Shown: piece after piece, positions 1-8,045 of the stretch | How positions within the stretch are numbered: the stretch's first letter is position 1 | Layout of the letters: each line of letters opens with the position of its first letter | From: Pseudofrankia nepalensis | GTDB lineage: Bacteria > Actinomycetota > Actinomycetes > Frankiales > Frankiaceae | DNA: 64,000 nt | NCBI RefSeq assembly: GCF_016786305.1 | Contig: NZ_JADWYV010000012.1 | Strand: one strand, 5' to 3' | The notes under the pieces: generated by a model | Told to the model about the DNA's origin: nothing | Databases searched by the model: none | What the model saw: only the letters and a program-made list of their open reading frames with translations | Position numbers and translations under genes: made by a program

Positions 1-41
1 ATGCCGGGACGGGCCATGGGTGCGGTGGTGATCGCCGCCGG

Positions 42-1277
42 TCAGCCGGCCGGTTCGGTCCTGCGCTCGCCGCGCAGCAGCCGCTCCCGGACGTCGGCGT
101 CGCCCGCGGCGTCGATGGCGGTCCAGGCCAGGGCCGTGGCGGCGTGGAGGAGGGTGGCGTCGGCGTCGGAGGTGGCGCAGGCGCGGGTGAAGTCGGCGTG
201 GTGCGGGAAGCCCCGCGCGTGGGCGATGCCGACGCCGGGGTGGATGGCCGGCAGGGCGAGTGACACGTTCGCCATGTCGGTGGACGCGCCGGCGCTCGTC
301 CGCGCGCTCGACGGGACCTCGAGGACGTCGCGGCCCAGCGCCGCGGCGTTGCGCCCGTAGAACCGGGTGAGGTCGACGTCGGCCTCCATGTGCGAATAGG
401 TGCGCGAGGTGGAGCGGATCTCCACCTCGCAGCCGGTCGCGAGCGCGCCTGCCTCGAAGCAGCGCCGGATCTTCGCGTCCAGCGCCTCGGCCCGGTCGAT
501 CGTCAGGGATCGGACGTAGTAGCTCAGCACCGTCCGCTCGGGAATGATGTTCGGGGCGTCGCCGCCGTGGGTGACGATGCCGTGAACGAGGTCGCCGATC
601 GGGAGCTGCTGACGCAGCAAGCCGATGGCGGTCTGCGCGACGGTGACCGCGTCGAGCGCGTTGATGCCGAGGCTCGGGCCGCCGGCGGCGTGGGAGGCCC
701 GGCCCCGGAACTCGACCTCGAACTGCACCGAGGCCAGCATCGTGTTCGTCATGTCGAGGATGTCGGCGTCCCCCGGGAAGGGGTGCGTCATCATCGCCGC
801 GTGCACGCCGTCGAACACCCCGGCGTCCAGCATGATGATCTTTCCACCGCCGCCTTCCTCCGCAGGCGTGCCGATCACCTTGACGGTGAGGCCGAGGTCG
901 TCGGCGACGGTGGCCAGTCCGAGCCCGGCGCCGACACTCGAGGCGCAGATGATGTTGTGTCCGCAGGCGTGTCCGATGGTGGGGAGCGCGTCGTACTCGG
1001 CGCAGATGCCGAGCACGAGCGGGCCGGTTCCGTAGCTTGCCACGAAGGCGGTTTCCAGGTCGGCCACCCCGCGCTCGATGGCGAAGCCGTGGCGTTCGAG
1101 CAGCTCGGAGGCCCAGGCGGTCGCCTTGAGCTCGGTGAAGCGGGTCTCAGGATTGGCGTGCACGTCGTGGCTGAGCCTGCGCAGTCGTGCGTCGGCCCGG
1201 CGGATCGCCGCTCCGGCGGCGGACTTGGGCAGGTCCAGGTCCGTCGTCGCGGCGGGCAGGTCCGTCGTGTCGCTCAT
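42..1277 (-). CDS. M20 family metallo-amidohydrolase (AbgB/hippurate hydrolase-like)
   Basis: This 411-residue protein is probably a zinc amidohydrolase that cleaves an N-acyl or peptide-like amide. The M20 signatures are visible: the GHACGHN histidine motif near residue 102, a TPAEEGGGGK segment with the catalytic and metal-binding glutamates near residue 136, and MTHPFPG near residue 163. A dimerisation-type insert with the sequence SHAAGGPS follows, and the length is normal for the family. Its ATG overlaps the TGA of the upstream TetR gene (ATGA), so it is the last gene of the ABC importer operon. That placing suggests it hydrolyses the compound the transporter brings in. The closest named relatives by motif are aminobenzoyl-glutamate and hippurate hydrolases; the exact substrate cannot be read from sequence. 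Confidence 0.88.
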   Translation of the reverse strand: MSDTTDLPAATTDLDLPKSAAGAAIRRADARLRRLSHDVHANPETRFTELKATAWASELLERHGFAIERGVADLETAFVASYGTGPLVLGICAEYDALPTIGHACGHNIICASSVGAGLGLATVADDLGLTVKVIGTPAEEGGGGKIIMLDAGVFDGVHAAMMTHPFPGDADILDMTNTMLASVQFEVEFRGRASHAAGGPSLGINALDAVTVAQTAIGLLRQQLPIGDLVHGIVTHGGDAPNIIPERTVLSYYVRSLTIDRAEALDAKIRRCFEAGALATGCEVEIRSTSRTYSHMEADVDLTRFYGRNAAALGRDVLEVPSSARTSAGASTDMANVSLALPAIHPGVGIAHARGFPHHADFTRACATSDADATLLHAATALAWTAIDAAGDADVRERLLRGERRTEPAG

Positions 1278-2074
1278 GGTGGCTCCTCGGGAGGCTCATT
1301 CGGCGGGGACGCCGTCGCGGGCATCGGGCGCGTCGGCGCGCCGCGGGCGCTCGTCCGGCGTGGGGTACTCGCCGCACCGGTCCGTGGCCGGCCGCGCTGG
1401 CGCGTGGGTGTGGTGCCGCGCAGCACCAGGTCGACGAGCTGGTCGACGTCGCGCAGGTCCCGGATTCGTCCGGTGGAATAGATCTGGTAGGCCGGCACGC
1501 CGGCGAAGATGTCGAGAATCAGTTCGGTGTCCGCGTTGGGCGGCAGGTCGCCGCGGCGGACCGCGCGTTCGAGGATCGCGCGGCCCATCTGGCGGCGTGG
1601 CACCACGAAGCGTTCGTGCAGCTGGGCCATCGCGGCCGGGCTGTCGGCGGCGAGCTGCTGCATCACCCGGCCGGCGGCGCTGGCCTGGTTGCGGAAGTTC
1701 ACCGCGCTGAACTCGGCGAGGTCGCGCCGGGTGTCGCCGGTGTCGGGGACCTCTCCCCACTCGAACCAGCGGTCGACGAGCAGCTCGACCGCCAGGTGCG
1801 CCCGCGACGGCCACCAGCGGTAGACGGTCGACTTGCCGACGCCCGCCCGGGCGGCGATCTCCTCGATCGTCAGCGCCGGGTAGCCGCGCTCGAGCACGAG
1901 CGCCTCCGTCGCGTCGAGGATCGCCTGGTGGGCGGCGGCGTCGCGGTTGCGGCCGCGGCGGGGGCGGGACGGTTCCGAAGGTGGGGCGTCGGCGGTCACG
2001 AGCGCCATTGTGCTGGGCGACGCGACTGTGCTGGGCGACGCGACGACGGCCGCCGCGTTGTCGGCGATGCTCAT
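1274..2074 (-). CDS. TetR family transcriptional regulator
   Basis: This 266-residue DNA-binding regulator carries a TetR helix-turn-helix at about residues 40-85: a first helix with AAHQAILDATEALV, then IEEIAARAGVGKSTVYRWW. The C-terminal half is a ligand-binding, dimerisation region of low conservation, ending in a proline-rich tail with no evident fold. The start is the ATG at 2074, which overlaps the stop of the ATPase gene upstream (ATGA). Its own stop overlaps the start of the M20 gene in the same way. It is therefore co-translated inside the importer operon and most likely represses it in response to the imported substrate or its product. The regulatory target is an inference from position. 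Confidence 0.88.
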   Translation of the reverse strand: MSIADNAAAVVASPSTVASPSTMALVTADAPPSEPSRPRRGRNRDAAAHQAILDATEALVLERGYPALTIEEIAARAGVGKSTVYRWWPSRAHLAVELLVDRWFEWGEVPDTGDTRRDLAEFSAVNFRNQASAAGRVMQQLAADSPAAMAQLHERFVVPRRQMGRAILERAVRRGDLPPNADTELILDIFAGVPAYQIYSTGRIRDLRDVDQLVDLVLRGTTPTRQRGRPRTGAASTPRRTSARGAPTRPMPATASPPNEPPEEPP

Positions 2075-3201
2075 GCACGGTCGCGCCCGGCCCGCTCCCC
2101 CGCGCCCGCGGGCCGCCCGAAGCCGTCCTCGTGGGAGCCATCCCCGGAGGTGCTGTCGGGAAGCGGATCGACGAGCGGGAAGTGGCAGGCGACGTGGTGG
2201 TCGGGGCCGACCGCCCGCGGCAGCGGACGCTCGGCGGCGCACCGGTCGGCGGCCCGCGGGCAGCGCGTCCGGAAAGGGCAGCCCGACGGCGGGGCGAGTG
2301 GCGACGGCAGCTCGCCGGTCAGCGACGGCGCCTGCTCCGGGTCGACCGCCGGGTCGGGGACCGGCACGGCGTCGAGCAGCGCGCGGGTGTATGGATGGGC
2401 CGGGGTGTCGTACACCGCGTCGACCGGACCGATCTCGGCGATGGTGCCCAGGTACATCACCGCGACGCGGTCGACGACGGCGCGCACGACGGCGAGGTCG
2501 TGGGCGACGAAGAGCAGGGCCAAGCGGTGCTCGGCGCGCAGCCGGGCCAGCAGGGTGAGGACCTGGGCCTGCACCGAGACATCGAGCGAGGCCACCGGCT
2601 CGTCGCAGACGAGCACGTCCGGGCCGACGGCCAGGGCGCGCGCGATCGCTACCCGCTGGCACTGGCCGCCGGACAGCTCGTGCGGGCGCCGGTCGCCGAC
2701 CAGTTCGGGGTCGAGGCCCACGTCGCGCAGCAGCGCGTCTGCCCGGGCAGCGCGCTCACCGCCGGGCAGCTGACGCTGGATGTCGAGACCCTCGACGACC
2801 AGGTCGCGCACCCTGCGCCGCGGGTTGAGCGCGGCCACCGGATCCTGGAAGATCATCTGAAGGCGGTGCCGCCGGTGCCGCAGCCGCCGCCGGTCCAGGG
2901 CGCAGAGGTCCTCGCCGTCGAGGACGACCCGCCCGGCGGTGGGTCGGGGCAGCTGGAGGATCGCGCGCCCCGTCGTCGACTTCCCGCACCCGGACTCGCC
3001 GACCAGGCCGAGGCACTCGCCGGGCAGCAGGTCGAAGCTCACGTCGGAGACCGCGTGCACGACCGCGCCCCTGGCGCGGTAGCGCTGCACGAGATGCTCC
3101 ACGCGCAGCAGCGCGCCGGGGCGCGCCGGGGCCTGTGCCATGGCCGGTTGCGTCACCGCCGGCTGTGTCACCGCCGCGTGTGCCGTCGTCGTCTGGGTCA
3201 C
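2071..3201 (-). CDS. Oligopeptide/dipeptide ABC transporter ATP-binding protein (DppF/OppF type)
   Basis: This is one of the two cytoplasmic ATPases of a peptide-type importer, 376 residues from the chosen start. Visible motifs are Walker A (GESGCGKST), the Q-loop region (FQDP), the ABC signature (LSGGQ), Walker B (VLVCDEP) and the H-loop (FVAHDL). The C-terminal oligopeptide-transporter extension has the typical cysteines (GCPFRTRCPRA). I chose the GTG at 3201 because it overlaps the TGA of the preceding ATPase gene (GTGA), the same arrangement seen at other junctions in this operon. A longer reading from 3240 would overlap the upstream gene by 43 bases. The first 25 residues contain a short VTQPA-like repeat and are probably unstructured. 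Confidence 0.9.
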   Translation of the reverse strand: MTQTTTAHAAVTQPAVTQPAMAQAPARPGALLRVEHLVQRYRARGAVVHAVSDVSFDLLPGECLGLVGESGCGKSTTGRAILQLPRPTAGRVVLDGEDLCALDRRRLRHRRHRLQMIFQDPVAALNPRRRVRDLVVEGLDIQRQLPGGERAARADALLRDVGLDPELVGDRRPHELSGGQCQRVAIARALAVGPDVLVCDEPVASLDVSVQAQVLTLLARLRAEHRLALLFVAHDLAVVRAVVDRVAVMYLGTIAEIGPVDAVYDTPAHPYTRALLDAVPVPDPAVDPEQAPSLTGELPSPLAPPSGCPFRTRCPRAADRCAAERPLPRAVGPDHHVACHFPLVDPLPDSTSGDGSHEDGFGRPAGAGERAGRDRA

Positions 3202-4235
3202 CGCCGCTCCGCCTTGGTCGTGGGGATCGGATGCAGGCACGCGTACGCGTGGGTCGGGTCGGCTCCCGGCCGCGGCGCGGGCGCGGCGCGGTGGCAGTCG
3301 TCCTCGGCCGACGGGCAGTGCGGGGCGAACCGGCAGCCCGGCGGCGCGAGGACGAGGTCCGGTGGCGTGCCGGGGATCGTCCGCGGGGCCGCGCCCGCGG
3401 GGCGGTCCAGCCGCGGCACCGCGGCGAGCAGCGCCTGGCTGTAGGGATGGCGGTGGCCGGCGAACAGCACCCGGGTGCTGGCGCGCTCGGCGACGCGGCC
3501 GCCGTAGAGCACGGCGATGTCGTCGGTGCGGCCCGCGACGACGCCGAGGTCGTGGCTCACCAGGATCAGCGCCAGGCCCCGTTCCCGCTGGATCCCGGCG
3601 ATCAGGTCGAGGATCTGCTTCTGCACCGTGACGTCCAGCGCGGTGGTCGCCTCGTCGGCGATGAGCAGGTCGGGATCGCAGGCCAGCGCCATCGCGATGG
3701 TGACCCGCTGGCGCATCCCGCCGGACAGCTCGTGCGGGTACTGGCGCAGCCGTCGCCGCGGCTCCGGAATGCTGACCAGGTCGAGCAGCTCGACGGCGCG
3801 CTCTGTGGCCCGCGCGCGGCCGAGACCCAGATGGGCCCGCGTCGCCTCGGTCAGCTGGCGACCGACGGTGAGCACCGGGTTGAGCGAGGTGGTCGGGTCC
3901 TGGAACACCATCGCGATCCGCCGGCCCCAGTACGACCGCGCGGCGCGGCGCGGAAGGCTGGTCAGCTCCACGCCGTCGAACCGGACCGAGCCGGTGACCG
4001 TCGACCGGGCCGGGGAGATTCCCATGATCGTGCGGACCAGCATCGACTTGCCCGACCCGGACTCGCCGACCAGCCCGAGCGTCCGGTGCGGGGCCAGCTC
4101 GAAGGACACGTCGTCCAGCGCCCGCAGCGGGCCGCGCGGCGTGGGGATGTCGACGGTCAGCCCCGACACCCGCAGCAGCGGCTCACCAGGCGGCGCGGAG
4201 GCGCCGACCACCGCGGTGTCCGCGAGGGCGGCCAC
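3198..4235 (-). CDS. Oligopeptide/dipeptide ABC transporter ATP-binding protein (DppD/OppD type)
   Basis: This 345-residue ATPase is the partner of the downstream DppF-type subunit. It has Walker A (GESGSGKSM), a Q-loop (FQDP), the ABC signature (LSGGM), Walker B (LLIADEA), an H-loop (LVSHDL) and the C-terminal cysteine-rich segment of OppD/DppD proteins (GCRFAPHCPSA). The GTG at 4235 was chosen as start because it lies 2 bases after the stop of the binding-protein gene and leads directly into the conserved domain. A longer open frame upstream is out-of-frame sequence of the binding protein. It acts at the inner face of the membrane, powering substrate import. Confidence 0.9.
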   Translation of the reverse strand: MAALADTAVVGASAPPGEPLLRVSGLTVDIPTPRGPLRALDDVSFELAPHRTLGLVGESGSGKSMLVRTIMGISPARSTVTGSVRFDGVELTSLPRRAARSYWGRRIAMVFQDPTTSLNPVLTVGRQLTEATRAHLGLGRARATERAVELLDLVSIPEPRRRLRQYPHELSGGMRQRVTIAMALACDPDLLIADEATTALDVTVQKQILDLIAGIQRERGLALILVSHDLGVVAGRTDDIAVLYGGRVAERASTRVLFAGHRHPYSQALLAAVPRLDRPAGAAPRTIPGTPPDLVLAPPGCRFAPHCPSAEDDCHRAAPAPRPGADPTHAYACLHPIPTTKAERR

Positions 4236-4237
4236 GG

Positions 4238-5809
4238 CTAGCCGTCGGTCCGGCCGAGCGCGTCGACGCGCATCGTGCCCTCGTTGAAGAACTCGACGCC
4301 CGCGACGTCGTCGCCGTGGATCGCGCCGACCACCGACTGCTGGTAGAGCCAGAACGGCACGTCCCGGCTGAACACCGTCTGGACCTCGGTCAGGGCCGCG
4401 AGGCGTTCGGGGCCGTCCGCGGTGGCGCGTTCCCTGTCGAGCGCGGCGTCCATCGCCGGGCTGTGGTACCCGACGTAGTTGTCGGTCCGGTCGGAGTGGA
4501 GCCGGTTCCACAGGACGGGCTCCGGGTCGTCGAACCGGATGGTCAGGAAGCTCAGGTCGTAGTCCCGGTTGAACAGCACCTTGACCTGGTAGCTGACGAA
4601 GTCGACCGTCTTGAGCCCGACCTCGATGTTGCGCAGCCCGCCAAGCGCCGCCTGGAGGTACTCCCCCAACGCCCGCGCCAGCGGCGACGACGGGATCAGG
4701 ATGTCGAACCGCAACGGCTTGCCGTCCGCGGCGAGCTCGTCCAGCAGCCGCTGCGCCCGGGCGGTGTCACCGTCCACCGCGGCGAGACCCGGGACGTGGA
4801 ACGGCGAGTTCTCGCGGAACAGGTCGCCGCCTGGCAGTCCCTTCCCGCCGAACACCACCTGGTCGAGCCGTTCCCGGGACAGCGCCGCCGCGACTGCCTG
4901 GCGAGCCCGGACATCGTCGAAGGGCGCCCGATCGTTGTTGAACAGGAGCGCGTCCCCTCCGTTGAGCTCATGGAGGTCCACGACGGTGCCGGCCGCGTTG
5001 GCTCGCTCGATCGTCTCGGCCGTCTGGGTCAGCATGAGGTCCGTCTGGCCGGCGACGAAGGCGTTGTAACGCTGCTGCTCGTCGGTGTTGACGACGAAGG
5101 TCAGCTCGTCGAGATTCGGCGCCGGAGCGTTCCAGTAGGTCGGGTTTCGCCGCAGGGTGAGATGGTCGTCGCGCACCCATTCCTCGACGACGAACGGCCC
5201 GGCACCCACCGGATTCTTCGAGAACTCCGCGAGACCCTTGCGCATCGCGGTGGGAGAGCCGATGTAGGGCACGCTCCGGGCGATCAGCTTGTCAAAGTGC
5301 GCGTTCGGCTCGGGCAGCGTGATCCGCAGGGTCAGCGGGTCGACCACAGTGAACGAGTCACCCTTGAGCGCGGCGCTCTGCAGCGACCCGTTCTCGGGGA
5401 CGCCGTGCTGCTCCCAGGTGTACTTCACGGCCTCGGCGTCGAACGGCGTCCCGTCGCTGAACGTGACGCCTTCGCGCAGCTTAAGCGTCCACGTCAGGTT
5501 GTCCTCGCTGGTGGCGCCGGTCGCGAGTCCCGGCTCGATCTTCCCGGCCTTCGGGTCGAAACGCAGCAGTACATCGTAGATCGCCATCAGGCGGTTGCCG
5601 TCCGCCGCGCCCTGCGGGCTTGCCACGAAGGGGTCGAGGCCACGCGCCTCGGTGGCCAGCGAGACGGTGAGCGAGCCACCCCGCCCGGGCTTCACGGACG
5701 ACGAGCCCGACCCGGACGACGAGCCGCCGGACCCGCCGCAGGCGGTGAGGGACACGGCGGCCAGACAGACGACAACGGCCGCGAGCACCGCGGCGGCACG
5801 ACGTTTCAC
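4238..5809 (-). CDS. Family 5 extracellular solute-binding lipoprotein of peptide ABC importer
   Basis: This 523-residue protein is the substrate receptor of the importer. The N-terminus (VKRRAAAVLAAVVVCLAAV) is a lipoprotein signal peptide ending in the lipobox LTAC, followed by a Gly/Ser-rich linker. The mature part has the SBP_bac_5 layout, including the typical early segment GLDPF and the region LREGVTFSDGTPF. The GTG at 5809 is preceded by a good ribosome site (GAAGAGG), so it is preferred over the ATG 13 codons upstream. A gap of 148 bases separates it from the permease gene upstream, the only sizeable spacer in the operon. The ligand could be a peptide, an opine-like compound or another amide; sequence alone does not say. 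Confidence 0.9.
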   Translation of the reverse strand: MKRRAAAVLAAVVVCLAAVSLTACGGSGGSSSGSGSSSVKPGRGGSLTVSLATEARGLDPFVASPQGAADGNRLMAIYDVLLRFDPKAGKIEPGLATGATSEDNLTWTLKLREGVTFSDGTPFDAEAVKYTWEQHGVPENGSLQSAALKGDSFTVVDPLTLRITLPEPNAHFDKLIARSVPYIGSPTAMRKGLAEFSKNPVGAGPFVVEEWVRDDHLTLRRNPTYWNAPAPNLDELTFVVNTDEQQRYNAFVAGQTDLMLTQTAETIERANAAGTVVDLHELNGGDALLFNNDRAPFDDVRARQAVAAALSRERLDQVVFGGKGLPGGDLFRENSPFHVPGLAAVDGDTARAQRLLDELAADGKPLRFDILIPSSPLARALGEYLQAALGGLRNIEVGLKTVDFVSYQVKVLFNRDYDLSFLTIRFDDPEPVLWNRLHSDRTDNYVGYHSPAMDAALDRERATADGPERLAALTEVQTVFSRDVPFWLYQQSVVGAIHGDDVAGVEFFNEGTMRVDALGRTDG

Positions 5810-5957
5810 GGAAACCTCTTCACATCGGATCTGGGCTCGGTGAGCCACGGTCGGGACGAGGACCGAAGATGTCGCGGTCTCTCGGCTGCACGGTCCCGGC
5901 GGCTACGCGGTCCCGCGAATGCGCTGCCCTATGAATGCGCTGCCGCGTGGCGCGGTG

Positions 5958-6914
5958 TCACAACATCGACTCCCGCACGTCCAGACGGCGCCCCAGAAGA
6001 TCGGCCATCGTGTTGAGAGCCAGAACGGTGAGGAACATCGCCGCGCACGGGACGAACACGAACGCCGGATGGTCGGCGAGATCGTCCTTGCCTGCCGCGA
6101 TCATGCCTCCCCAGCTGGGGCTCGGCGGGGGGATCCCGAGCCCCAGGAAGCTCAGCGAGCCCTCGGCGACGATCAGCGCGGCCATGCCCACGAACGCGAA
6201 CGAGACCAGCGGCGGCACCACGTTCGGGATCAGCTCGCGCGCCACGACGCGCCGCCGGCGCGCCCCCAGCGCCTCGGCGACCAGCACATACTCCCGGCGG
6301 GCCGCGCTGGCCACGTTCGCCTTGGCCAGCCGGACGCTCGGCGGTACCGCGAGCAGGGCGAGGCCCGCGGCCAGCGTCCACAGGGTGGGCGACACGACGC
6401 TGGCGAGCGCCAGCAGCATGATCAGAGGCGGGAAGGCGAGCAGGGTGTTCGCCAGCACGTCCACGACCGCCTCGACCCAGCCGCGCAGGTAGCCGGCGAG
6501 CACCCCGATGAGCCCGCCTACCAGGAGCCCGAGCGCGGCCGCGCCGACGCTGACCACGAGGGAGGCCCGCGCGCCGTACACCAGCCGGGACAGCGCGTCG
6601 CGGCCGATGCCGTCGGTTCCCAACGGGTGCGACCAGTCCGCGAACGGCGCGACGCCGGGATCGCCGACCAGCGTGTCGTAGTCGTCGAGGGGCAGCCACT
6701 GTGCGGTCACCGCCGCGACCACCAGCAGCCCCAGCCATCCGACCGCCAGACAGCCGCCGACGCCGATACGCCGGCCCGCCCGGGTCCGCCGGCCTTTCGT
6801 CACCACACTCGCCGCGGCGCCGGCCGAGTCGTCCGGGACGGCCGTGCCAGCGAGGTCAGCCGGGGCGGCGAGCGCGGCCGAGACGGCGGAGGCCATGGTG
6901 CTCTGGTCGCTCAC
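5958..6914 (-). CDS. Peptide-type ABC transporter permease (DppC/OppC type)
   Basis: This 318-residue integral membrane subunit has a hydrophobic helix near residue 45 and five further helices. It has the EAA-type cytoplasmic loop (EYVLVAEALGARRRRVV) that docks with the ATPases, and the OppC signature LGTDGIGRDALSRL in the periplasmic N-terminal part. The start is a GTG at 6914 overlapping the TGA of the DppB-type gene (GTGA). An internal ATG at 6896 is a possible alternative. The first 35 residues are alanine-rich and probably cytoplasmic and flexible. The C-terminus (FLTVLALNTMADLLGRRLD) matches the family end. Confidence 0.89.
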   Translation of the reverse strand: MSDQSTMASAVSAALAAPADLAGTAVPDDSAGAAASVVTKGRRTRAGRRIGVGGCLAVGWLGLLVVAAVTAQWLPLDDYDTLVGDPGVAPFADWSHPLGTDGIGRDALSRLVYGARASLVVSVGAAALGLLVGGLIGVLAGYLRGWVEAVVDVLANTLLAFPPLIMLLALASVVSPTLWTLAAGLALLAVPPSVRLAKANVASAARREYVLVAEALGARRRRVVARELIPNVVPPLVSFAFVGMAALIVAEGSLSFLGLGIPPPSPSWGGMIAAGKDDLADHPAFVFVPCAAMFLTVLALNTMADLLGRRLDVRESML

Positions 6915-7855
6915 GCGGTACGCGTCCTCGGGTCGATCGCGGAGTTGAGCAGGTCCACCAGCGCGTTCACGGCGACATAGCTGAGCGCCACGACGAGCAC
7001 CACGCCCTGGATCACCGGCAGGTCCTTGCCGTAGATCGCCTGGGTCGCCAGGTTGCCGAGGCCGGGCAGGGCGAACAGCGATTCGATGATCACAGTTCCG
7101 CCGATCAGCCGCCCGGCGGCCAGGCCCGCGAGGGTGACGAGCGACGGCGACGCCGGTCGCAGCGCGTGCCGCAGGAGCACGTGGGGCGTCGAGAAGCCCT
7201 TCGTCCGCGCGGTGAGGATGAAGTCCTGGCGCAGCACCGTCAGCAGGTCGCCACGCAGGATGCGGACGAAGATCGGGATCTCGGCGAGCGCCAGCGAGAA
7301 CACGGGCAGCGCCACGTGGCGCAGGTTGTCGGCCGGACTGTCCTCGAAGGGCACCCATCCGGACACCGGGAACACGTGCGTATTGACCGCCAGCAGGTAG
7401 GCGAGCACCAGCGCGACCGCGAACGAAGGGATCGACAGCGTCGCCGACGTCAGCGCGGACACCACCCGGTCGGCCAGTCCCCCGGGCCGCGCGGCGACCC
7501 ACAGCGCGAGCGGCACCGCCACCGCCACCGAGAGCAGCAGCGCGAGCAGCGCGATCTCGAAGGTGACCGGAAGGCGCTCGCCGATCAGGTCGGTGACCGG
7601 CTGGCGGTTGCTGACCGAGCTGCCGAGGTCGCCGGTGAGCGCGTGGCCGAGCCAGGACAGGTAGCGCTGGGGCAGCGGGTCGTCGAAGCCGTGCTGGGCG
7701 TCGAGGGCGGCGACCGCCTCCGGGCTCGCGTCGGGCCCGAGGATGGCGCGCCCCGGGGATCCCGGCATCAGGTCGACGAGCGCGGTCGTAGCCACGGTGA
7801 CCAGGACGAGCACCGGTAGGAGCTGGAGAAGCTTGTGCGCCAGGGCGCGAGTCAT
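6911..7855 (-). CDS. Peptide-type ABC transporter permease (DppB/OppB type)
   Basis: This 314-residue integral membrane subunit is the first gene of the importer operon. It begins with a membrane helix (LLQLLPVLVLVTVATTALV) and has the family segments YLSWLGHALTGDLGSS and the EAA loop DFILTARTKGFSTPHVLLRH. The ATG at 7855 places the first helix a few residues from the N-terminus, as in relatives; another ATG 13 codons upstream (7894) is possible. The 190-base region up to 8046 is a divergent promoter region shared with the serine dehydratase gene. It contains relatively AT-rich sequence around 7920-7960 but no clear operator. Confidence 0.88.
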   Translation of the reverse strand: MTRALAHKLLQLLPVLVLVTVATTALVDLMPGSPGRAILGPDASPEAVAALDAQHGFDDPLPQRYLSWLGHALTGDLGSSVSNRQPVTDLIGERLPVTFEIALLALLLSVAVAVPLALWVAARPGGLADRVVSALTSATLSIPSFAVALVLAYLLAVNTHVFPVSGWVPFEDSPADNLRHVALPVFSLALAEIPIFVRILRGDLLTVLRQDFILTARTKGFSTPHVLLRHALRPASPSLVTLAGLAAGRLIGGTVIIESLFALPGLGNLATQAIYGKDLPVIQGVVLVVALSYVAVNALVDLLNSAIDPRTRTA

Positions 7856-8045
7856 AGGCCATCCCGGACGTGGCGGGGGTTCGACACCTCGCATGGGACA
7901 CCCCAGCCATGACGCCTGTCAAGACGCTACGTATCGTTTTACATTGCGTTTCCCCATGTAGAGCGGGCGTTACAAGCGATCACCGCGAATTTTCGGGTCT
8001 CGGAGGGCTTGCCTGCTGGCCCGCCGCCGGCGCACACTCGGCCGC

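Noticed and set aside
3201..3240. Longer N-terminus for the DppF-type ATPase
   Set aside because: It would overlap the preceding gene by 43 bases. The GTG at 3201 fits the stop-start overlap pattern of the operon.
5958..7922. A 654-codon frame that would fuse an extra N-terminal part to the DppC permease
   Set aside because: The first half is the antisense-like shifted reading of the DppB gene; the real DppC start is the GTG at 6914 with a GTGA overlap.
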